In this document: positions 33,554 to 42,777 of the stretch, piece by piece
How positions within the stretch are numbered: position 1 is the first letter of the stretch
Layout of the letters: each line of letters opens with the position of its first letter
NCBI GenBank assembly: GCA_002839435.1
Contig: PGYA01000008.1
Coordinates: 94,664 to 158,663, forward strand
DNA: 64,000 nucleotides
Direction: 5' to 3'
Source: Candidatus Riflebacteria bacterium HGW-Riflebacteria-2
Lineage (GTDB): Bacteria > Muiribacteriota > Ozemobacteria > Ozemobacterales > Ozemobacteraceae
The notes under the pieces: generated by a model
What the model saw: the letters and a program-made list of their open reading frames with translations, nothing else
Databases searched by the model: none
What the model was told of the DNA's origin: nothing
Program-made: the position numbers and the translations under genes

Positions 33554-34981
33554 ATGACCACACCAGTTACCCAACCACTACTGTTACTGCCGCCCAGCCG
33601 AAATTTGATCGTCAGGCAATCGGGAAGCCACCTTACCATAGAAGACATCCCCGACTGGCTGGCTGATTACATCGGGAAAAACCCGTCAGAAATGCTCGGA
33701 GGAGATTTCGAGATCAGCCTCGAGCCATATTTGCCGGGTTTGAGCGAACTTATCCGTCAGACCAGCCAGCAGCAGAAAAATTTTTACGCTTTCAAAACCC
33801 AACTTACCGATAAACATGGTGAGCAGCATCAGCTTCTCATTGATTCGCTGCTGTCAAATGATGCCGGCAGCAAAAATCTCGTGGCCATTGCGATGCAGGA
33901 AATCGCCGATAAAGTTCCAGCTGTTCTTGAAAAAGCGATATTCTGCGGCCTGGTTGGCATCTCTGAACCGATGCAACGCGTATTCAACAAGATCAGAATG
34001 TACGCAGCATCTGACGCCGCAGTATTAGTTACCGGCGAGACTGGCGCCGGCAAAGAAGGTATCGCAGCAGCCATTCACAAAATGAGTCGGCGGGCAGCCA
34101 GACCATTTGTGACCATGAACTGTTCTGCCATAACCGAAACCCTTTTTGAAAGCGAACTGTTCGGGCACGAAAAAGGCTCTTTCACTGGTGCCATGCGTTC
34201 ACACCGCGGCCGCTTCGAGCGCGCCAGCGGCGGCACGCTATTCCTCGATGAAATTGGCGATCTGCCGCCACTATCGCAAGCCAAACTTCTGCGCGTACTC
34301 GAAACATCGCAGATCGAACGAGTTGGCTCAGAAACGCCAATCAAAATAGATGTGCGCGTTATTGCCGCCACCAATCACAATCTCGAAAAATCCAGCCAGA
34401 ACAACAGTTTTCGCGCCGACCTTTACTATCGCATCAACGCCCTGCAAATACACGTGCCGCCGTTGCGCCAGCGACCAGACGATATAGAACTGCTGATTCA
34501 ACATTTTATCAAAAACCTCAACCAGAAATACGGCCGCAGCGTCTCGTGCCTTACCCGTGAAGCTCTGCAACTGCTCAAACAGTATCAGTGGCCGGGTAAC
34601 GTCAGAGAACTGCGCAACCTTATGGAACGACTTTTTGCAGAAAACCAGACCGATGTAATCGGCCTGCGCTCATTGCGCGAATGGTATGAAGAGCGCATGA
34701 ACGCCGCCCAGTATGCTCCAGGAAAAGATTACAGCGACGTTACCATATTGCCATGGCAGCAGCCAATACGTCTCGGAATGCCTGAAAACAGCGATGCCTT
34801 ACCAGCAAAGCTCAACGGCGACAAAAAGCTCAGCGAAAGCGAACTGCGCTACGCTTATCAGAAAGCCAACGGCAATATCACACGGGCGGCCGAGCTTCTG
34901 GGAATACACAAAGCAACTTTTTACCGCACTCTTAAATCGCTCAATCTTGAGCGCGAAGATTTGATGCGAGCAACAGACTAA
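33554..34981 (+). CDS. Sigma-54-dependent transcriptional activator
   Basis: The 475-residue protein has an N-terminal PAS-like sensor (about 20-120) and no receiver domain. The AAA+ domain carries Walker A GETGAGKE (161-168), the sigma-54 contact loop as GSFTGA (208-213) and Walker B GGTLFLDEIGD. A Fis-type helix-turn-helix ends the protein (NITRAAELLGIHKATFYRTL). It should activate sigma-54 promoters in response to a ligand or redox cue. The only consensus sigma-54 promoter I see in the window is upstream of the hsp20 pair at 50333, 15 kb away; a link is speculative. Confidence 0.93.
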   Translation: MTTPVTQPLLLLPPSRNLIVRQSGSHLTIEDIPDWLADYIGKNPSEMLGGDFEISLEPYLPGLSELIRQTSQQQKNFYAFKTQLTDKHGEQHQLLIDSLLSNDAGSKNLVAIAMQEIADKVPAVLEKAIFCGLVGISEPMQRVFNKIRMYAASDAAVLVTGETGAGKEGIAAAIHKMSRRAARPFVTMNCSAITETLFESELFGHEKGSFTGAMRSHRGRFERASGGTLFLDEIGDLPPLSQAKLLRVLETSQIERVGSETPIKIDVRVIAATNHNLEKSSQNNSFRADLYYRINALQIHVPPLRQRPDDIELLIQHFIKNLNQKYGRSVSCLTREALQLLKQYQWPGNVRELRNLMERLFAENQTDVIGLRSLREWYEERMNAAQYAPGKDYSDVTILPWQQPIRLGMPENSDALPAKLNGDKKLSESELRYAYQKANGNITRAAELLGIHKATFYRTLKSLNLEREDLMRATD

Positions 34982-34994
34982 CCGACAGGAAATA

Positions 34995-37397
34995 TCAACT
35001 GCCAGCAGGTTGCACAGATTCGGTCGGGTCTGTCGATGGCTCAGGGCTTTCGTTTACCGGAGCATGCTCAACCCGGTTGCGGCCGTTGCGCTTACAGATA
35101 TAAAGGGCATCGTCAGCGAATTTGATCATCTCAAGAGCAGTTTCAGGCTGCAGTTTTGGCATGGTCGAAACGCCCACACTCAAGGTAACCTTGAGATCGC
35201 CCTGCGGCCCCTTGAAAGCAGCAGTTTCGACGCGCTCTCGCAGTCTTTCAGCCAAAAGCATGGCGCCCTCATAATCGGTTTCAGGTAAAATTACACCAAA
35301 TTCTTCGCCGCCGTAGCGGGCAGCAATATCAGTGTCTCTGGCGTTGTCGCGCACGATTTTTGCAACCTCGCGCAGCACCATATCACCGATCTGGTGTCCC
35401 CAGGTGTCGTTGAACTTTTTGAAATGGTCAATATCAGTCATCATATAAGCAAGAGGCTTGCTATAACGGCGTGCCCGTCGGAACTCTTCTTCCATTTTTG
35501 CCTGAAAATGCCGATGAACAACCAGACCAGTCAAGCCATCTATGGTAGCAAGGTTGAACAATCTGGACTTTTCAATGACAACGGCGGCCTGATTTGCCAT
35601 GGTCAGTGCTGTCTGCAGATCTTCATCGTTAAAAAAACCCTCGCGGCGATTAACGATATTCATAACCCCGATAGCGTTGTCCTTAATCATAAGCGGAACG
35701 CATACTATGGAGCGAATTCTTTCGCGGTCTTCATCTCGGAAAGCGAAACTTTTGTCTTTACGTACATTCTGGATCAGGCGTGGCTTACCATTGTTAAAAA
35801 CTTCGCCGGCGATGCCTTTGCCGCCCTTAAACTGCTCCTTGAGCTTTTCATCGATGACAACTTCGCCCTCGACGCCAAAAACGGCAGCATGCTCAACGAG
35901 TTCTTCATACTTGTCATCCAGCAGAAAGAGAGAGCCACGCTCTGCGTTCAGCAACTGCACGCCACGACTCAATATGGCGTCGATGGTCTTGCCAAGATCA
36001 CCCATGTAATTCACAGCCTGACTGACTTCGTTGATGATCGCCAGTTCTCTGACCTTGCGTGCCAATTCGTAGTTCTTTTCGCGCAACGAAACAAACTGCT
36101 GGACCAGTCTGGTAAAAGCCCATTGCATAGGAACCATGAGACAAACTGGCACCATTTCCCAGACGATGTCGAAATTGAACAGAATTACACAGACGACTCC
36201 CCACAAAGCCGCAATGCCGAGCGTTATAAAATTGGTTACCAGACCATGGCTTTTCCAGAGAAAATAAGCGATACCCAGAGCAAAAACGAAAATGAGGGTT
36301 ATCGTCATTTCGACCGTCGAACGATGCAGAAATCTCTGGCTTAAGATATTCTGCAGCAGGTTGGCATGAATATGAACCCCGGCCAGTTGCCCATAAGGGC
36401 TGAACTTAACGTCTTCAGCCGAGTTACCTGTGGCGGTGGTGCCGATCAGCACCAGACGGTTGTTAAAGGTGCTCTGAAGTTTTTCCTTATGTCGGATATC
36501 ATCCTGCTTGTCGCTGAGAAGCCGCAATGCTTCAGAGTAACTGATCGAGGTAAAATAATCAGAGCCGCCGGCATAATTGATCATATATGATTTAACCCGT
36601 TGGCCAATATTTTCGTAGCGGTCATGCAGCGGCAAAAACCTGGTACCCAGTCTGACACCGTAGTTCTCGACGACAGGACGACTGCCAAGATAATCAGCAG
36701 CAGCAGCCAGACCCAGCACGTAATATTCTTTACCGGCGTTGGTGCGATTGAGCAAAATCTTTCGGATAACGCCGTCAGGGTTGCTTATCTGCAGAGCCGC
36801 ATCACGGTTTTCTTTTTTGATCGCAATATCGATAAAACCAAGAGAAGGCGCAGCTTCCATCAATTTGTCGTTCGGCCTGATCGAAGCGTCAAGAGTAACA
36901 AAGTCACCGGTATCGTTGTCGAGACCGGTTTCTTCTTTGAGAATCAGCGGCAGCGTTACGCGGCCAAAATTTCTGATGCCATTGGCAAACTCCTGATCAT
37001 CAGATTCGCCATGCAACGATTTATCGCAAAAAATGAGATCGAAAGCAACTGTCTTGGCGCCAACTCTTTTCAGCCCGTCCAGCAATTCCGCATGTCTCTG
37101 CCGTGGCCATGGCCAGGTTCCCAGTTCTCTGATGCAGTCATCGGTGATATTTATCAGCACGACTTCCTTGTAATCTGCCAGAGGCCCGCGCAGATTAAAC
37201 CTGAGATCCAGCGCCTTGTTTTCGAGAACCTCGAGAAAACCGTAATAGAAAAACATTGAAAAAATCAGCGCAAACAAAAAGCCGGCAAGCATTTCCCAGA
37301 GCGGAATTACTGCCGCAGGTTTTTCTGAAGTTAGTCTGATTATTTCGCTGGAGACCAGAATCCCTTCTGAATCCCCAGCGTTCTGCTTCTGGATCAT
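34995..37397 (-). CDS. CHASE2-GAF-GGDEF diguanylate cyclase
   Basis: The 800-residue membrane protein has a first membrane helix (about 35-57), an extracytoplasmic CHASE2 sensor (about 65-345; VVLINITDDCIRELGTWPWPR), two or three membrane helices (about 350-430), a GAF domain (about 455-620) and a GGDEF domain with GGEEF at about 696-700. RDTD five residues upstream is an intact inhibitory site. It should make cyclic di-GMP in response to an external cue. It is the last gene of the operon 41466-34995, three bases after a TPR gene. Confidence 0.93.
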   Translation of the reverse strand: MIQKQNAGDSEGILVSSEIIRLTSEKPAAVIPLWEMLAGFLFALIFSMFFYYGFLEVLENKALDLRFNLRGPLADYKEVVLINITDDCIRELGTWPWPRQRHAELLDGLKRVGAKTVAFDLIFCDKSLHGESDDQEFANGIRNFGRVTLPLILKEETGLDNDTGDFVTLDASIRPNDKLMEAAPSLGFIDIAIKKENRDAALQISNPDGVIRKILLNRTNAGKEYYVLGLAAAADYLGSRPVVENYGVRLGTRFLPLHDRYENIGQRVKSYMINYAGGSDYFTSISYSEALRLLSDKQDDIRHKEKLQSTFNNRLVLIGTTATGNSAEDVKFSPYGQLAGVHIHANLLQNILSQRFLHRSTVEMTITLIFVFALGIAYFLWKSHGLVTNFITLGIAALWGVVCVILFNFDIVWEMVPVCLMVPMQWAFTRLVQQFVSLREKNYELARKVRELAIINEVSQAVNYMGDLGKTIDAILSRGVQLLNAERGSLFLLDDKYEELVEHAAVFGVEGEVVIDEKLKEQFKGGKGIAGEVFNNGKPRLIQNVRKDKSFAFRDEDRERIRSIVCVPLMIKDNAIGVMNIVNRREGFFNDEDLQTALTMANQAAVVIEKSRLFNLATIDGLTGLVVHRHFQAKMEEEFRRARRYSKPLAYMMTDIDHFKKFNDTWGHQIGDMVLREVAKIVRDNARDTDIAARYGGEEFGVILPETDYEGAMLLAERLRERVETAAFKGPQGDLKVTLSVGVSTMPKLQPETALEMIKFADDALYICKRNGRNRVEHAPVNESPEPSTDPTESVQPAGS

Positions 37398-37400
37398 TTA

Positions 37401-38477
37401 TCAGGGAACAGCAATCTGAGCGCGCAACTTTTTCATTTCCTTAAATGCTTCATGAAACATTTTGTCGGAACGGGGAAGCAGTCTGATCGCTTCTTTGTAG
37501 TTGCGAATTGCTTTTTCAACCTTGGCCTGGTCTCTGAGACGGTCGGCCCGGGTCTTGTAGAGCTTGCCCAATCTGCGGCGCGAATCGATAAACTTGTCTT
37601 CAAAAACATTCACACCTGTATAAGCGGGGGCAAAGGGGTCGGTAACCGTAAAGGAAGAATAAAGGCCGAGAGCTTCCTCGTAGTCTTTTACCGCTTTTTC
37701 CCAGACTTCGGGTGCTTCAAATTCTTCGGTTTCGACAAATTCATCTTCCTTGAGATTCTGCTGAATGCGTTCTTTCAGCTGCTCAAGAAAAGCATGATAA
37801 ACATTGTCTGAGCTGTCGAGAAGAAGCTGGGCGCGTTTCAAAAACCCTGATGCCATAGCGAACTTGCCGGCATGGCAAGCCTTGTTGATCTTGGCGAGAT
37901 AAGGCCTGATAATGCTGCGCCGGCACTCGGTCAGAGAGTTTTTAATATAAACCACGAATTTATGGGTTGCCGGCATGCCGGCAGCCTTTTTCATGGCTTC
38001 CTGATATTCAAGAATTGCCTCACCATAGTTGCCGGAACGCTTGAAATCATCGCCGCGCTCGACAAATGGATTGAGTTCAAGCCGCATCATGGCATCGCGA
38101 TGCTTGTTGCGAGATTTATCGAGCAATTCCTTAACTTCTTCGAGAAAAGTAATATTGTCATCTTTAGCAAGCCTGGTAGCTTCTTCAAGCTCGTCTATCG
38201 CGATCTGCCAGGCTTTGTTGCCCATGGCTGCCCGGCCCTTGTCTAAATGAACTGTCGCAAGATGGCTGTTAACATCTTCAATGCGTGCATTGATAGTCTT
38301 TTGCAGATCGACCTGCTCGGCTGTCATAGGTGCATCAGGGTCGATTTCGCGCATAGCATTGAATTCCTCGAGCGACCTGAGATAACTTATCTTGGCCTCA
38401 CCCCATTCGCCGGCATTTCTGCGTGCATCGCCGTCATTAACATGGGCCTGAATTTCACGATATTTTTCACTGTTCAT
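37401..38477 (-). CDS. Cytoplasmic TPR-like protein
   Basis: This 358-residue, highly charged helical protein has no signal peptide. Repeated units such as GEWGEAKISYLRSLEEF, GNYGEAILEYQEAMKK and KVEKAIRNYKEAIRLLP are TPR-like. AAGGAG lies ten bases before the ATG. It lies between a secreted TPR protein and the CHASE2-GGDEF cyclase, three bases before the latter, so it may couple the cyclase to other parts. No known family beyond the repeats. Confidence 0.75.
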   Translation of the reverse strand: MNSEKYREIQAHVNDGDARRNAGEWGEAKISYLRSLEEFNAMREIDPDAPMTAEQVDLQKTINARIEDVNSHLATVHLDKGRAAMGNKAWQIAIDELEEATRLAKDDNITFLEEVKELLDKSRNKHRDAMMRLELNPFVERGDDFKRSGNYGEAILEYQEAMKKAAGMPATHKFVVYIKNSLTECRRSIIRPYLAKINKACHAGKFAMASGFLKRAQLLLDSSDNVYHAFLEQLKERIQQNLKEDEFVETEEFEAPEVWEKAVKDYEEALGLYSSFTVTDPFAPAYTGVNVFEDKFIDSRRRLGKLYKTRADRLRDQAKVEKAIRNYKEAIRLLPRSDKMFHEAFKEMKKLRAQIAVP

Positions 38478-38489
38478 ATTAAGATCTCC

Positions 38490-40094
38490 TTAATCTGCCT
38501 GTCTTTTATCAGCTGTTTTTTTCATGCGCTGCGATGCGTTTTTCGCATCGAAAAAATTAACTCCGCGGCCTTCGCTTTCACCAGCCTGTTCGTAGGCTGT
38601 AGCGGCCTCTTCGTAGTTTTCAAGACGATAATGAATGTAACCAAGCAGCGAATTTGCGTCCTGGTTATCCGGTTCAAGCCGTAGCATCTGCTTGATTGCC
38701 TTTTCCGCACTGACAAAGTCTTCTAGTTGTACATTGACCAGTGACAGATCCCACCATATCTGAGATGCCTGCGCATGCTTGCCGGAAAGACGTTTAAAAT
38801 CCAGCAATGCCAGATTGTAGCGGCCGTCTTTCATTTTCTGAGAAGCGGCAACATAGCCCGAGTCAGCGGCCAAAGCTGCATTAGCTGCTCCTGGCGAAGA
38901 ACCGGAACCGGAAACAGATGCAGCGACAGAGACTTTGCCTGATGCCGGTGCCGCAGCAGGTGAACCAAGATCGACCCGGCCGCCAGCCTGAGAATATTCT
39001 ACCAGGGCGCGCACCCGGGCCCGGTATTCTGAAGTCGGAAAGGCCGCCAGAAAAGCTTTGGCCCAGCCAATTACCGCCTCGTGTACACCAAGAACAGCGC
39101 GCAGTCTTATCGCTTCATAATAAGCCTTTTCAACCAGAGGCGAAGCCGGGTGGTTCGTCAACAGCTGATCGTAGGTTTTGCAGGCCTCAAGTGACTCGCC
39201 AAAAGCAGCAGTGCAATCAGCCAGCTCAAGAAGAACCTTGTCCATCCCGGGCCTGTCGGCGCCGTCTTTAAGCTGATCCTGAAGGCTTAGAATGCGCGTA
39301 GCAAGAGATTCTTTACTGCTTCCATCAGTAGATTCAATTTTCAGCACATCGCGTAACAGCCGGGTAGTTTCAGCGCCGAGTTTTACAGCACCGGGGGCCG
39401 GGCGAGTCGGTTCCGGGTCACTTGTTCTGACTGTTTTCTGACTGACTACCGGCTTTTCAACCGGGCGCTTTTCTTCAACTGATAGAACTGGTTCAGCAGC
39501 AATCTTGTTATCGGGTTCGGGTTCGGGTGCCGGTGCGGGCGCCGGCGCCGGCGCTGGCTGTGGCGCTATTTTCTTCGCGACGGCAACAGAGACGTCTTCT
39601 TTTGTCGGAGCGTCAGGCATCTCATCAGCTTCCATGCGCAAGCCTTCCGATTTCATGAAAGCCTGGCCAAGTTCGTAGTAAGGACTTGAATGATGATTTC
39701 GCCGCATGCGAGCGAACAGGCTTTCAGCCCGGCTTCGGTTGCCCAGAGCCGATTCAGCCTGCATCAGACGATAAATGGCTTCTGCCTGTTCTTCAGGATT
39801 GCTAACCGATTCAAGCAGTTCATTGAATGTGCGCACAGCATCGCGGTGCCGCCCGGCTTCGATCTGGCAGTCACCCAGCATAAAACGCGCGAGATTCTTC
39901 TGAACCGTGTTGTCGGTGTTTTCAAGTGCATATTCAAAACTCGAAATAGCCTCGTGAATGTTTCCGGCCGCCCGCTGTTTCAAGGCAGCTGACATAAGGT
40001 CAGTCGCTTTGCGTGAAGCAACAACGGGATGTGCGACCAGCAGAATTCCCGCTGCAATGAATGTCATGGCAAACAGCCGCTGCAAATATGCCAT
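38490..40094 (-). CDS. Exported TPR protein with Pro/Ala-rich linker
   Basis: The 534-residue protein has a signal peptide (about 1-26, cleavage near PVVAS). N-terminal TPR units (about 35-140) are followed by a low-complexity linker rich in Pro, Ala and Glu (about 160-230, with alternating AP pairs), further helical repeats (about 245-370), an Ala/Ser/Gly linker, and C-terminal TPRs (about 410-510). The shape resembles periplasmic scaffold proteins of the YbgF type, but no specific family is recognised. Confidence 0.78.
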   Translation of the reverse strand: MAYLQRLFAMTFIAAGILLVAHPVVASRKATDLMSAALKQRAAGNIHEAISSFEYALENTDNTVQKNLARFMLGDCQIEAGRHRDAVRTFNELLESVSNPEEQAEAIYRLMQAESALGNRSRAESLFARMRRNHHSSPYYELGQAFMKSEGLRMEADEMPDAPTKEDVSVAVAKKIAPQPAPAPAPAPAPEPEPDNKIAAEPVLSVEEKRPVEKPVVSQKTVRTSDPEPTRPAPGAVKLGAETTRLLRDVLKIESTDGSSKESLATRILSLQDQLKDGADRPGMDKVLLELADCTAAFGESLEACKTYDQLLTNHPASPLVEKAYYEAIRLRAVLGVHEAVIGWAKAFLAAFPTSEYRARVRALVEYSQAGGRVDLGSPAAAPASGKVSVAASVSGSGSSPGAANAALAADSGYVAASQKMKDGRYNLALLDFKRLSGKHAQASQIWWDLSLVNVQLEDFVSAEKAIKQMLRLEPDNQDANSLLGYIHYRLENYEEAATAYEQAGESEGRGVNFFDAKNASQRMKKTADKRQAD

Positions 40095-40116
40095 TTATAT
40101 TCCCCGAGAATAGAAT

Positions 40117-41466
40117 TTAGAATAAACGTACAACGCAACAGGATAAAGCATACATACCCAAAGCGGCAAGCAGAATTACTGAAACCGTGACAAGAAATTG
40201 ACTTTGCGTAGCAAATGCGGTTAAATCCTGCTCGTAGCGAACATACCAGTCAGGCAGGTGTCTTACATTGCCATATCTGACGCTCCTGCCAGCCTGCAGG
40301 AGAAGTCGTCCCTCGTATCTGACAAAACGGCTTTTAAAACCACGATCTGCCTCACTGACAAAAGAAGGAAATACCAGCTTCATGTTCACCTGTCTGGCGA
40401 TGATTTCACGATCGGCATGACCAATTACCTGACCACTGCTGTCAGAAAAGACGAGTCTGCTGTCCGCATTTTCGGCAACTTTTTCGGCCGCCTGACTCAG
40501 ATAGTCGATATCGACAAAAGCAGTCAGACATGCCACCGGATTACGCTCCGTATCGCGCACCGGCACGGCAACCCACCACAGAGCATGCCGCCTTCGGCTG
40601 TCATAGCCAACCGGACCAGCAAAGAATATGCTGCCGCCACCGATCGCCTGACAATCGCGCGTGTCGAGATTTATGCCGCCGGCTGGCATATCGCCGACAA
40701 TTGCCAGCACCTCGCCATCCAGACTTCTCAGCATTACTGAGCGCAACAACTCGTCATTGAGTGCCGCTGAAAAAAAGTCTTCGACAGCGGCAGCATCGTG
40801 CAGAGACTGCCGGCCAAAACCGGCCAATTTTTCGAGAGTAAGGGCTATTGAAAGGTAAAGAGCGCATGAATCGGCGACAAATCGGCGCGCAGCTGCAATC
40901 TTTTCGCGAACAAGCCCGGTTTGAGCGAGCATTCGCGCGAAATCCCTTTCCGACAGCTTCACTGGCTGCAACATGCGTGTCGGATCATCCTCTTCGTTAT
41001 CGGGAAAAGCCATACCGGCAATCGTCGCCAGGCGGCGCGCCAGAGCAGAAGGAAGTTCGCAATAATAGTCGATATCGTGCGAAAAGTCGAGAATCTGCCC
41101 ATACATATTACCCAAAACCGGTTCATAAGAATCGATCAAAAGCTGAAGATCATTCTGTATTTTCTGCTGCCAGGCCAAGACATTACTGGCGCTGCTGATC
41201 TTCCTCAGTTCGGGATTCTTGGCCATCAGCAGCAGAGAATTTCTGATCTGTTGCGCCGGTCGAGCAGCAATTTCAGCAGCCAGACTCACAATTCCGCCAG
41301 CTTTCTGCGAAGACTGTCTCTGAACTAGTCTTTCCGGAAAACGGTAAAGCCACGCCGCCAGAAAAAATATTGCTATGCAGGCCATAATGCCAGCCGCTGC
41401 CAGAAGTTTGCCTGGCCTGAACAATGATCGATGAGGTTTAGCTGATAATGACTCTAAGTTTTTCAT
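40117..41466 (-). CDS. Cache-type sensor without an output domain
   Basis: The 449-residue protein has a membrane segment near 22-43, a large extracytoplasmic region (about 45-415) whose second half resembles a double Cache sensor (ALWWVAVPVRDTERNPVACLTAFVDIDYL in part), and a second membrane segment (about 420-445) at the very end. Chemoreceptors and sensor kinases of this plan continue with a cytoplasmic output; here only four residues follow. It heads the operon with two TPR proteins and the CHASE2-GGDEF cyclase, so it may signal through a partner in the membrane. Confidence 0.75.
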   Translation of the reverse strand: MKNLESLSAKPHRSLFRPGKLLAAAGIMACIAIFFLAAWLYRFPERLVQRQSSQKAGGIVSLAAEIAARPAQQIRNSLLLMAKNPELRKISSASNVLAWQQKIQNDLQLLIDSYEPVLGNMYGQILDFSHDIDYYCELPSALARRLATIAGMAFPDNEEDDPTRMLQPVKLSERDFARMLAQTGLVREKIAAARRFVADSCALYLSIALTLEKLAGFGRQSLHDAAAVEDFFSAALNDELLRSVMLRSLDGEVLAIVGDMPAGGINLDTRDCQAIGGGSIFFAGPVGYDSRRRHALWWVAVPVRDTERNPVACLTAFVDIDYLSQAAEKVAENADSRLVFSDSSGQVIGHADREIIARQVNMKLVFPSFVSEADRGFKSRFVRYEGRLLLQAGRSVRYGNVRHLPDWYVRYEQDLTAFATQSQFLVTVSVILLAALGMYALSCCVVRLF

Positions 41467-41550
41467 AAATAAATGCCGATAATATTACTGGAACCTATAA
41501 AAAATTAACAAATCAGAAACTGATAAATTACGAATAACAGGAGGCCCGAA

Positions 41551-41685
41551 ATGCTTTGCCCACAATGTGGTACCCCAATGCTCAGGAAGTCTCATTCAGG
41601 TCGTCAGAGCCCTTACTTTACTCTTAACTGCGACCACTGTAAATTTGTCATCTTTTACCGCGGCAACTTCAATAACGAAGAATAA
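41551..41685 (+). CDS. 44-residue zinc-ribbon protein
   Basis: This short gene has an excellent ribosome binding site (AGGAGG, six bases before the ATG). The product MLCPQCGTPMLRKSHSG... has CPQC near the N-terminus and CDHC at about 27-30, a two-knuckle zinc ribbon, and ends ...NFNNEE. No domain beyond the zinc ribbon is visible. It stands alone between divergent genes. Function unknown; similar small ribbons bind nucleic acid or act as partners of larger proteins. Confidence 0.75.
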   Translation: MLCPQCGTPMLRKSHSGRQSPYFTLNCDHCKFVIFYRGNFNNEE

Positions 41686-41803
41686 CGAGCAAGGTTCCGA
41701 CGCCATCATACTGATCCTGATTATTTTACCACATCAGGTCTTCCAGGACGCTAAATTTACCAACTTCAATTTGCACCGGTTACACTGAAAATTATTCGGC
41801 AGA

Positions 41804-41832
41804 TTGTCTATCAGACAACCCTGTGCTAGAAT
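41804..41832 (+). promoter_or_regulatory. Promoter of the yitT-like gene
   Basis: TTGTCT (41804-41809), a 17-bp spacer and TAGAAT (41827-41832) lie 39 bp before the start codon; GGAG precedes the ATG. Confidence 0.6.
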
Positions 41833-41871
41833 GCGTGGATTTTATCTCATTTTACCCTTTTCGGAGATTCC

Positions 41872-42756
41872 ATGCCCAAAGCAGCACTGCCGGCAGTCAA
41901 ACTCAGAGACATCTTTTACATAGTTACAGGCTCAATACTGGTTGCATTCAGCCTCGCCGCCTTCACTGTTCCCAATAAAATCGCTACCGGTGGCCTTACC
42001 GGCATAGCTACTATTTTATATTATACGATAGGAATGCCGGTCGGCGCTGTCGTGCTTGGCGGCAACATCGTTCTCATTTCACTGCAAGCCTGGATTATCG
42101 GTCGGCGCTCGGCCTGGAAAACACTTATGTCAATTCTTGTCACTTCGGCCGCCATCGAATTGATGATGAATGTTTATGGCATGCCGGCGCTGACGAATGA
42201 TCCCATTCTTGCTTGTCTTTACGGCGGTCTTATATCAGGTGTCGGCATTGGCATGACCTTTCGCGCGGGCGGTACATCCGGCGGAACCGATATAATCAGC
42301 CAGATTCTGCATTTTCGCTTTCACATTCCGGTTGGTGACGTGATGCTGTTCTCTAATGTTATAGTGACAGGCCTGGCCGGCTATGCCTTTGGACCAGAAC
42401 TCGCTCTCTACGGTCTTATCACGGTATTTTTCAGCAGCAAGGTCATCGATGCCGTTCTCGAAGGCATGTCTGTTTTTCGCTCAGTGTTCATCATCTCGAA
42501 ATTTCCCGATGAAATCAGCTGGGCTATTATTGAGGATCTGCACCGCGGCGTGACCTGCCTGAATGGCGTTGGCGTTTACACGGCCAAACCGACAAGTGTA
42601 TTGCTCACAGCCGTGCGCCGCAAGGAAATGCATATTTTGCGCCAGATCATCTATGAATACGATCCCGACGCCTTTGTAATAGTTGGTGATGCGCGCCAGA
42701 TACTTGGGCATGGTTTTGTCAGGCTCAGCGATGAAATGGAACGCGAAAAAGGTTGA
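41872..42756 (+). CDS. YitT family membrane protein
   Basis: The 294-residue protein has five to six membrane segments in residues 1-190, including KIATGGLTGIATILYY and the conserved FRAGGTSGGTDIISQIL, then a soluble C-terminal DUF2179 domain (about 205-290; RGVTCLNGVGVYT, then EYDPDAFVIVGDARQILGHGF). YitT proteins are common in Firmicutes and their substrate is unknown. The gene is followed after 21 bp by the HD-GYP gene, and the two are probably co-transcribed. DUF2179 may bind a regulatory ligand. Confidence 0.92.
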   Translation: MPKAALPAVKLRDIFYIVTGSILVAFSLAAFTVPNKIATGGLTGIATILYYTIGMPVGAVVLGGNIVLISLQAWIIGRRSAWKTLMSILVTSAAIELMMNVYGMPALTNDPILACLYGGLISGVGIGMTFRAGGTSGGTDIISQILHFRFHIPVGDVMLFSNVIVTGLAGYAFGPELALYGLITVFFSSKVIDAVLEGMSVFRSVFIISKFPDEISWAIIEDLHRGVTCLNGVGVYTAKPTSVLLTAVRRKEMHILRQIIYEYDPDAFVIVGDARQILGHGFVRLSDEMEREKG

Positions 42757-42777
42757 ACTCTGACGCAGGAGGTACCC

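Noticed and set aside
35394..36344. A 316-codon plus-strand open frame
   Set aside because: It lies antisense to the GAF-GGDEF part of the CHASE2 cyclase, whose motifs are unambiguous.
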